Assembly (NCBI GenBank): GCA_011050175.1
Contig: DRGF01000066.1
Span: forward strand, 1 to 5,631
Reading direction: 5' to 3'
Length of the DNA: 5,631 nt
Source of the DNA: Thermococcus sp.
GTDB lineage: Archaea > Methanobacteriota_B > Thermococci > Thermococcales > Thermococcaceae
Of this stretch, positions 1 through 4,967 are shown piece by piece. Under the pieces are notes generated by a model. It made no database searches, had not been told where the DNA came from, and worked only from the letters and a program-made list of their open reading frames with translations. Both the position numbers and the translations under genes were made by a program. Positions within the stretch are counted from its first letter, which is position 1; each line of letters opens with the position of its first letter.

Positions 1-232
1 AATGTTTCCACACGATTACGTTCTACGGAAACCTCGAGGAGGAAGGTTAGGATTTTACGGTGGCTGGGTTGTTTCCACACGATTACGTTCTACGGAAACA
101 TGCCTCCTGAGATAGCGACTGCGACGGTAGAATTCCTGTTTCCACACGATTACGTTCTACGGAAACAGCCCATTCCTAAATGTCTCTTTAACAAGCTTAT
201 CAAGTTTCCACACGATTACGTTCTACGGAAAC
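1..232 (-). CRISPR. CRISPR array, leader-proximal end (partial)
   Basis: Four identical 29-nt repeats lie at 4-32, 71-99, 138-166 and 204-232. On the + strand each starts GTTTCCACAC and ends TACGGAAAC. Spacers are 33-70 (38 nt), 100-137 (38 nt) and 167-203 (37 nt), and bases 1-3 are the tail of a further spacer, so the array runs off the left edge. The repeat ends GTTTCC and GGAAAC are a perfect 6-bp inverted pair, so repeat sequence alone orients poorly. Minus-strand transcription is inferred from the promoter at 281-295. In that sense the repeat ends in GTGGAAAC, resembling the 8-nt crRNA 5' tag left by Cas6 in Thermococcales. Spacer 167-203 would then be the newest. All repeats are perfect, as expected near a leader. 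The pre-crRNA could serve both the Csm and the Cst complexes encoded to the right. Confidence 0.98.
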
Positions 233-236
233 CCTC

Positions 237-257
237 GGGAAATTTTGTGCTTTTCCC
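237..257 (-). promoter_or_regulatory. Hairpin at the predicted 5' end of pre-crRNA
   Basis: Inverted repeat GGGAAA (237-242) and TTTCCC (252-257) with a 9-nt loop. On the minus strand the first arm, GGGAAA at 257-252, lies where the promoter predicts the transcript to begin, so the pre-crRNA may start with this stem just before the first repeat. The dyad is seen in the sequence. Its folding and role are inference. Confidence 0.4.
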
Positions 258-280
258 AAAAGGAGATATGGAAATTCGGA

Positions 281-295
281 ATATTTAAGCTTTTT
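281..295 (-). promoter_or_regulatory. Archaeal BRE/TATA promoter for the CRISPR array
   Basis: Read on the minus strand this is AAAAAGCTTAAATAT: a purine-rich BRE (AAAAAG) followed directly by a TATA box (CTTAAATAT). Archaeal transcription usually starts about 25-28 nt downstream of the TATA centre, which here means near 255-260. That leaves an untranslated lead of about 25 nt before the first repeat at 232. The placement fits the primary transcript of the array and sets its direction. Confidence 0.75.
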
Positions 296-433
296 GCGGG
301 TGTCCGTGTCACTGCAGGGCTTTTAAAAAGGTGGCCCGAGATTTGAATGGTGATGTGGTGGCAGTGTTAGCGTCTCACCAGTGTTAAACAGGCTGTTTCT
401 GCCTTTGGAGAATTCGAAAGCGTTTTGAAGCAA

Positions 434-465
434 TTCGGAGTTATTGAACATGCTGGAACTCCGAA
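434..465. repeat. Perfect 9-bp inverted repeat in the leader
   Basis: TTCGGAGTT (434-442) and AACTCCGAA (457-465) are exact reverse complements separated by 14 nt. It is the strongest dyad in the leader. It could be a protein-binding site or an RNA hairpin. The sequence does not decide between these. Confidence 0.6.
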
Positions 466-544
466 CAACCCTGTTACCAGTGCCCTTTACTATTCAATCT
501 CTCACCAAGCGGTGCCAAACGGCCACGGGAGGTGTTTGATGGCT

Positions 545-590
545 TCCCCGCAAAATGTGTACATCCTGCAAAGATTTACCACTGCGGGGA
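545..590. repeat. Perfect 8-bp inverted repeat at the distal leader
   Basis: TCCCCGCA (545-552) and TGCGGGGA (583-590) are exact reverse complements with a 30-nt loop. The loop is long for a stable hairpin, so two binding half-sites are as likely as an RNA stem. It lies between the cas terminator and the rest of the leader. Confidence 0.45.
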
Positions 591-632
591 TAACCAGAGA
601 CCGAAAACCGCGGACTTTTGTCTGTTCGACCT

Positions 633-656
633 AAAAAGCGCTAAAAAACAAAAAAA
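633..656 (-). terminator. Oligo-T terminator of the cas operon
   Basis: On the minus strand, runs of 7, 6 and 5 T occur in order at 656-650, 648-643 and 637-633, beginning 38 nt after the cas5 stop codon. Archaeal RNA polymerase terminates at oligo-T tracts without needing a hairpin, and repeated tracts are typical. This would separate the cas transcript from the CRISPR leader on the same strand. Confidence 0.75.
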
Positions 657-693
657 GTAAGATTGGGGGCAGACCGGACCAGGGACTTTGGAT

Positions 694-1386
694 TCAAAAG
701 ACGAAAACCGGCTCCCCGTCGAAGAGTAGCACGCCCGCGGGGTTGGCCAGCTCGACGAACCCGCCGGCGAAGGCAACGACGCGCCTGTAGACCGCCCGCC
801 GGCCCTTCCCCCTGTAAACGAAGTCCACTGGCATCCTGTACTCCCTCGGCGTCAGGTGGTTCTCCCTGAGCGGGAGGAACCTCGCTCCCCGCGAGTAAAG
901 CTCCCCCGGGACTACGCTCCTCAGGGCCGCTTCCTCACCCTCCTCGACGTCGACTATCCTGACGTAGTCCTTTCCTGCCGGATAGAAGAGGCTCTCGCTG
1001 TCCCCCAGGTAGGGGGTAAAGACGGGGTCAATGAGCGCGTCATACGCCCGCTCTATTGTGCCCTCTTCCCCCGCGAAAAACAGCCGGTAGTGTGGCCTGT
1101 GGTAGAGCACTTTGGTTATTGGGTACAGAGGCGAGCCTGCATTTTTGAATATCGCGGCCGTCTCCTCCACCCTGGCGCCCGGATCCTCTATTATGGCCCC
1201 GTAGCGGAGCTCTTTGAGCAGCCTTTTGAAGCCCTCCTCCGGCAGCCCCATCGCGCCGGCGAGCAGGCCTATTGCCGTCGTCCTCGGCGGGAAGGGGTAG
1301 CTGTCGAGGAGCAGGGAGTTGTAGGGCACTCTGAAGTGGGCCTGTATCGGCCTGACCTCAACCACGAGGCCTATCAACTCACTCAC
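694..1386 (-). CDS. cas5: Cas5, type I Cascade subunit (Cst/Tneap lineage)
   Basis: This is a 230-residue RAMP protein that in type I complexes binds the 5' tag of the crRNA and contacts Cas8 and the first Cas7. The N-terminal part shows the Cas5 pattern: a first beta strand (LIGLVVEVRP), then HFRVPY at 17-22 and the conserved proline-rich turn YPFPPRTTAIGLLAGAMG at 30-47, where the glycines begin the helix. Length fits Cas5t. The start is GTG at 1386, overlapping the cas7 stop by 8 nt in GGTGAGTGA. No clear Shine-Dalgarno precedes it, so translation may rely on coupling. An alternative TTG start at 1375-1377 (codon 4) has GGTGA five bases upstream and would give a protein three residues shorter. 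It is the last gene of the operon and ends TGA at 694. No cas3 follows, although cas3 usually comes next in this gene order. Confidence 0.9.
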   Translation of the reverse strand: MSELIGLVVEVRPIQAHFRVPYNSLLLDSYPFPPRTTAIGLLAGAMGLPEEGFKRLLKELRYGAIIEDPGARVEETAAIFKNAGSPLYPITKVLYHRPHYRLFFAGEEGTIERAYDALIDPVFTPYLGDSESLFYPAGKDYVRIVDVEEGEEAALRSVVPGELYSRGARFLPLRENHLTPREYRMPVDFVYRGKGRRAVYRRVVAFAGGFVELANPAGVLLFDGEPVFVF

Positions 1387-2362
1387 CGAGCTGGGGGTTG
1401 TTTATCCTGCCTTTCAGCTCTCTCATGCTCACGACCTCGACGTTCTTCGTTCCCTCGAAGGCCTTCTTCAGCTCGTCAACGTTGGCAAATCTGCTTTCGA
1501 AGAGCCCAATGTAAAGCTTCTCGATGTTGTCAGAAAACGTCTCCACAGTCTCCTTCAGCCTCTCGACGTCGAGGACGAGCTTCCCATCAACGTAGCCCTC
1601 CTTGACGCGGAGGGCGTCCCCTATAACCGGTATCTTGCGCCTCAGCAGGGCGACGAGCATTACCTCGGGGTAGATCTTGGTGAAGAAGTTGCTGAGCTTT
1701 GCACCGCCGTGGTATGTCATTATGGCCTCAAGAATTGCTTTGAGTCTCTTCTCGCGCTCCTCCTCAGGAAGGACGTAGAGGGTTACCTCTTTACCAGTGG
1801 CGTCCTTCTCCTTCCTGGCTTTTAGGCCCTCAAGCTTCGGAACCTCAAGGCCCTCCTTGAAGACGCCCAGCCTGTCCACCTCGATGAAGAAGTTGCCCCT
1901 CATGACGTTAGTGGTTATCTCGGTCTCGTAGATGTTGTGGTTGTCCCCGCTCGGGTCGTAGCGCACCCCAAAGTCCCTGTCCTCTGTGTAGGGGAAGAGC
2001 GATATCATGCCGTTGGTTCTTACCACCGCCGTCCTCCTCAGGGTGGCGTTCTTTCCGTCAACCTTTTTGGCTATCATGTAGCCGAAGAGGTCGTCGTCTA
2101 TGTATTTGTGGGGCTCTCCAAGGGAGACTATGACCTTCTGACCTCCCTCGCTCTTCGGCACCACCTGGCTCAGCTCCCAGCCGAGCTCCTTCAGGAGTTG
2201 CCTTAGGTGGTACTTGACGCTCTGGCCCGAAACGCGGACGTACTCCCTTCCATCAACGGGGTCGCGAACCTTCTTCAGGACTGATATGACCCCTTCCGTT
2301 CCGTTCGAGTTCAAGTTTGCCCCCTCAATCTTTGTGAGGGTAACCACTTCAATCGCCTTCAT
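1379..2362 (-). CDS. cas7: Cas7 backbone subunit (Cst2/DevR family)
   Basis: This is a 327-residue RAMP protein whose copies line the crRNA to form the backbone of the type I effector complex. Family marks include the N-terminal strand and glycine/asparagine loop (KIEGANLNSNGTEG, 11-24), RVSGQSVKYHLRQLL (43-57), DDLFGYM (90-96), the segment RRTAVVRTNGMISLFPY (109-125), FGVR (131-134) and the strand NFFIEVDRLGVF (157-168). These match the Cst2/DevR branch of Cas7 rather than Csa2 or Csd2, judged from memory of the families. The ATG at 2362 overlaps the cas8 stop in ATGA. GGAGGTG lies five bases upstream (2368-2374), so the start is well fixed and initiation should be strong, as suits a subunit needed in several copies. 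Confidence 0.93.
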   Translation of the reverse strand: MKAIEVVTLTKIEGANLNSNGTEGVISVLKKVRDPVDGREYVRVSGQSVKYHLRQLLKELGWELSQVVPKSEGGQKVIVSLGEPHKYIDDDLFGYMIAKKVDGKNATLRRTAVVRTNGMISLFPYTEDRDFGVRYDPSGDNHNIYETEITTNVMRGNFFIEVDRLGVFKEGLEVPKLEGLKARKEKDATGKEVTLYVLPEEEREKRLKAILEAIMTYHGGAKLSNFFTKIYPEVMLVALLRRKIPVIGDALRVKEGYVDGKLVLDVERLKETVETFSDNIEKLYIGLFESRFANVDELKKAFEGTKNVEVVSMRELKGRINNPQLGE

Positions 2363-2637
2363 TCAGACACCTCCTTTCCGCTCCCGTAGAGCGCGTTGAG
2401 CATTCCGTTCAGGAGGACGGCCTTCACGACCTTCCACTCTCTTTCGTTTTCATAGATAGGCCTCAGGTCGAGGCTCATTCCGAGCTTTGCCTGGAGCTCG
2501 ACCAGCTTGTTGAGGAACTCCTCGAAGCCCCTCGCGCGGAAGAGCTCCCACTGGTAGCGCTCAAGGTTGGTACCCTTCATGGCCTTGCCGAGCGCGTAGC
2601 CGAGGCCGTTTATCCGCTCGAACGCCTTAACGTCCAC
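2359..2637 (-). CDS. Possible internal small subunit (Cas11-like) within cas8
   Basis: An in-frame GTG (2635-2637, codon 350 of cas8) could start a separate 92-residue protein equal to the Cas8 C-terminus. On the minus strand GGGGGTGAT (2649-2641) precedes it by 3-4 nt and matches 8 of 9 bases of the archaeal Shine-Dalgarno consensus GGAGGTGAT. That is as good as the sites used by the real downstream genes. The product would be charged and mostly helical, with stretches such as FEEFLNKLVELQAKLG. Internal translation of a small subunit (Cas11) from the large-subunit gene is established for subtypes I-B, I-C and I-D. No separate small-subunit gene is visible here. The site also encodes Gly-Gly-Asp of Cas8, so chance cannot be excluded. 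Confidence 0.45.
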   Translation of the reverse strand: MDVKAFERINGLGYALGKAMKGTNLERYQWELFRARGFEEFLNKLVELQAKLGMSLDLRPIYENEREWKVVKAVLLNGMLNALYGSGKEVSE

Positions 2638-3684
2638 AACATCACCCCCAAACACTTCGAGGAAGCTGTGTGCCCACATGTAGTAATACGGGGGCAGGGG
2701 CAGCTTCGCCTTTATTCTCTCCATGAAAACCCCATTCAAAAGAACGAAATCGAACCTTCCAGCGAGGAGCTTTCTGATGAACTCCTCCCTCTCAAGGAAG
2801 TTCTTTGAGCGGTCCTTTTTGTTTCTCGGCACCTCAAGGCTCTCGTAGAAAGTGTAAACTGCAGAATCCCGGGGTTCAAGGTGTCTCCTGCCCCATTTGG
2901 TTTCCCTCCCGCTGTCCTGCACCCTTCTCAGAAAGTCCATGAGCCTTTCGAGCGTCGTCCCCTCTATCACCCTTTCCCTGTAAAACTGGCCTGAACCGTA
3001 GACGAGGTAGGCCCTTACCATCCTCCCTGACTCAACGGCGTCCTGTAATAGGCCCCTGTTCCTCAGGTGCTTGACGAAGTCGTGAAGAACGGCGAAGAAA
3101 GCCTCGTTCGGGTGGTATTTGCTCAGGGTCAGGCTTACCCTCAGGGAGTAGCTCTTTTTTCCGTTCTTCGTCTTCATCTCGACCGAGAACCTGTCGAGCC
3201 AGAAGCTCCGCTTGAATGCGTTCTTGAACCTTCTGAGTTCCCTTTCAGGCCCGTCGAAGAAGAATTTAAGGGTTCCCTCCTTGGTCGGGACAACGTAGAG
3301 GTATGCCATCGCGGAGTAGAGCTTGAAGGCGTGCTCCATGCAAAAGGTCAGCCTGTTCTTTTCGTTCACGATGGAGTCAACCTTCCGCTCAAAGGGGAAT
3401 ATGAAGGCCTTGTTAAGGACGACCTTTCCAGATTCTCCGCAGAGGGAACAGGTTCCCTTCCTGTCGGGTATCAACGATGGTAGGAGCTCCTTTGTTTTTC
3501 CTGAGAGCTCAAAGCCGAACCTTCTCAGTATTGCTATCGCCTCTTCCTCTGAGCTGACGCCTATTCCGCCTGCCATCTCGTCGACGGGCCAGAGATATAC
3601 CCTCTTAACGGCCTCCTCGTTTATCTCTTTTACCCCCTCTTCCCTTAGAAACAGCTCGCCGTTGCGGAGGTAGGCGTCGAGCAT
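2359..3684 (-). CDS. cas8a1: Cas8a1 (Cst1-like) large subunit of type I complex
   Basis: This 441-residue protein matches the CXXC_CXXC (Cst1) type of Cas8, the large subunit that recognises the PAM and target DNA. The N-terminal third has the metal-binding knuckle CSLC at 79-82, paired with CMEH at 115-118. The second half of the usual CXXC pair is therefore Cys-His here, still able to bind zinc. The middle part is basic (for example 170-185 and 286-310), and the C-terminal 100 residues look helical. ATG at 3684 overlaps the csx1 stop by one base (TGATG), with GGGGGTGACC just upstream as ribosome site. The C-terminal part holds a strong internal ribosome site (see 2359-2637). Identity is inferred from the knuckle, length and the following cas7-cas5. 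Cas8 proteins diverge strongly. The Cst lineage is placed in subtype I-B, I-G or I-A depending on the scheme. Confidence 0.85.
   Translation of the reverse strand: MLDAYLRNGELFLREEGVKEINEEAVKRVYLWPVDEMAGGIGVSSEEEAIAILRRFGFELSGKTKELLPSLIPDRKGTCSLCGESGKVVLNKAFIFPFERKVDSIVNEKNRLTFCMEHAFKLYSAMAYLYVVPTKEGTLKFFFDGPERELRRFKNAFKRSFWLDRFSVEMKTKNGKKSYSLRVSLTLSKYHPNEAFFAVLHDFVKHLRNRGLLQDAVESGRMVRAYLVYGSGQFYRERVIEGTTLERLMDFLRRVQDSGRETKWGRRHLEPRDSAVYTFYESLEVPRNKKDRSKNFLEREEFIRKLLAGRFDFVLLNGVFMERIKAKLPLPPYYYMWAHSFLEVFGGDVVDVKAFERINGLGYALGKAMKGTNLERYQWELFRARGFEEFLNKLVELQAKLGMSLDLRPIYENEREWKVVKAVLLNGMLNALYGSGKEVSE
2368..2374 (-). promoter_or_regulatory. Shine-Dalgarno of cas7
   Basis: GGAGGTG on the minus strand, five bases before the cas7 ATG, inside the last codons of cas8. 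It fixes the cas7 start and shows that the organism uses leadered, Shine-Dalgarno-driven initiation within operons. Confidence 0.8.
2641..2649 (-). promoter_or_regulatory. Strong internal Shine-Dalgarno inside cas8
   Basis: GGGGGTGAT on the minus strand, inside the cas8 reading frame, where it encodes Gly-Gly-Asp (346-348). It differs at one base from the full anti-16S match GGAGGTGAT and sits four bases (counted from the A of GGTGA) before the in-frame GTG at 2637. It is stronger than the sites seen before cas5 or csx1. Confidence 0.55.
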
Positions 3685-4967
3685 CAGGTCACCCCCATTG
3701 CCTTCGAGAGAACCGCAGTTATCACCTTCTCGGGCTCGGCGGGTGTACCCCCGTAGAGGACCTTCTCCCCCGTATACCTAACGTACAGCTCGCCCTCGCG
3801 CTTTACCTCTATGAGGTTGGCCTCAAGGCCGGCGTGCGCCAGGAAGTTTCGGGGGTCAACCTGGGGGTTGGGATTCTTGCCCATCATTTTGAGGAACTCT
3901 GAGTAGCGTATCCAGCCGTTGGTGTTGACCTTAACGGAACTGGTCAGTCTGTGAAGTTCCGTTTTTGTTGACTCCCGGATCCTCCCCTTGAAAAACCTCT
4001 CTGCGATCTCCCCAAGCTCCTCAAGTGAGAACTCCTCCTTTGGAAGGCCACCCATCTTCAGGACTTTTCTCTGGTACAGCAGTTTTACGAGGACGCCAAA
4101 GCCGTCCCCAAGGCTCAGAGCCCTCTCAATACGTTTTTCTGACACCCTGATGTTTTCCGAGTAGGCTGAGAGTACCTCATCAAGGGCTTCCTCTAAGAGC
4201 CGCCCGTCTGGGTAATAGGCCCCAAAAACGAGGGGAAGACCGTAGATGACGGAGGCAATCCAGGCGTTCAGTTTGCCGGCCCCCCTAGTCACTTCGCCAA
4301 TCTTCTCCATGGATTTTATGACGCTCCCGTACTCCCTGCCGGGCAGGGCAAAGTTGCCAAGGTAACCCTTTCTGCTTGAAGGAAGGGCCTCATTGAGGGG
4401 AGACTGCTTCACCTCGCTCTTTTCGATGACGTTTATCGTCAGCTCCCTCGTAATCCCCGGGACGAACGGGTCTGAGTTGTATGCGGTAAAGGTCACCCTG
4501 TTGGTCATCGCCGCTATGCCGAGGAGTTCCTTAAGGGCCCTGTACGTGAGGAGGGTGATGTAGTTAAGCCCGTGGGTGGAGTCGAAGTGGACTTCAAGGG
4601 GCCCCTCAATCGGAAGCACCTGCGCCAAGCGGTAGAGGGTGTAGTGGTAAGTGTCCATCGCACCGCCCCTGAAAGTACCGTGAGGGAACTCACCTATCCC
4701 GGGGACTATGATGGCGTCAACTTCCCTGCCGGCTCCAATCCTGTCCAGGAAGCCCATAAGCCTGTTCCTCACGTCTTCTCTCAGAGCCTCGAGGGACTCA
4801 AAGTCTCTGCCGAGGGTGTCGGGTAGGACAATGACCGTCCAGTCGGGCTTTATGGCCTTTTGGAGGATTGGAAGGGTGGAAGGGCCAACCGAGGTTTCAT
4901 CGCCGAACCTGTACCTTATCTCCTTCCACCTCTCAAAGTCGCCCCACGAGAGAACAAGGATCTTCAT
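3684..4967 (-). CDS. csx1: Csx1, CARF-HEPN ribonuclease of type III CRISPR
   Basis: The protein has 427 residues. The N-terminal CARF domain (about 1-185) opens with the Rossmann-type strand MKILVLSWG and holds the Csx1 signature DSTHGLN at 129-135, which lies in the pocket for the cyclic oligoadenylate ligand. A linker and helical part (about 215-345) leads to the C-terminal HEPN domain, whose catalytic motif Rx4H is RNFLAH at 373-378 in the context DPRNFLAHAGLEAN. Both key sites are intact, so an active RNase switched on by cyclic oligoadenylate is expected. In the family this enzyme degrades RNA non-specifically when a type III complex senses target RNA. I chose the ATG at 4967, which overlaps the csm5 stop as ATGA. 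The frame stays open upstream to 5216, but that part lies inside csm5 and is not Csx1-like. The stop overlaps the cas8 start. Confidence 0.93.
   Translation of the reverse strand: MKILVLSWGDFERWKEIRYRFGDETSVGPSTLPILQKAIKPDWTVIVLPDTLGRDFESLEALREDVRNRLMGFLDRIGAGREVDAIIVPGIGEFPHGTFRGGAMDTYHYTLYRLAQVLPIEGPLEVHFDSTHGLNYITLLTYRALKELLGIAAMTNRVTFTAYNSDPFVPGITRELTINVIEKSEVKQSPLNEALPSSRKGYLGNFALPGREYGSVIKSMEKIGEVTRGAGKLNAWIASVIYGLPLVFGAYYPDGRLLEEALDEVLSAYSENIRVSEKRIERALSLGDGFGVLVKLLYQRKVLKMGGLPKEEFSLEELGEIAERFFKGRIRESTKTELHRLTSSVKVNTNGWIRYSEFLKMMGKNPNPQVDPRNFLAHAGLEANLIEVKREGELYVRYTGEKVLYGGTPAEPEKVITAVLSKAMGVT

Larger units (their letters stand above)
233..632 (-). promoter_or_regulatory. CRISPR leader region (gene-free)
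   Basis: This stretch of about 400 bases lies between the first repeat and the cas operon terminator and holds no convincing gene. It is richer in A+T than the flanking cas genes. It contains a minus-strand promoter (281-295), a dyad next to the repeats (237-257), a 13-nt palindrome AAACAG-G-CTGTTT (386-398), a direct repeat CAGTGTTA (362-369 and 379-386), a perfect 9-bp inverted repeat (434-465) and a perfect 8-bp inverted repeat (545-590). Leaders of several hundred bases are known in Thermococcales and carry the signals for transcription and for adding spacers at the first repeat. Naming this a leader rests on position, base composition and the promoter. Its outer limit is a guess. Confidence 0.75.

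Noticed and set aside
100..288. 62-codon + strand frame with a repeated peptide FPHDYVLRK
   Set aside because: The repeated peptide is only the translation of the CRISPR repeats, and the frame crosses spacers and the leader.
320..331. TTTTAAAAAG as a second promoter, readable on either strand
   Set aside because: It resembles a TATA box but has no clear BRE, no gene follows on the + strand, and it is further from the repeats than the better promoter at 281-295.
425..634. 69-codon + strand frame in the leader
   Set aside because: It has no recognisable family and no ribosome site, and it runs into the terminator tracts. The region is better explained as leader.
856..1605. 249-codon + strand frame antisense to cas5 and cas7
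   Set aside because: It is a shadow of high-G+C coding sequence on the opposite strand. It spans the junction of two real genes and looks low in complexity (Arg/Ser-rich).
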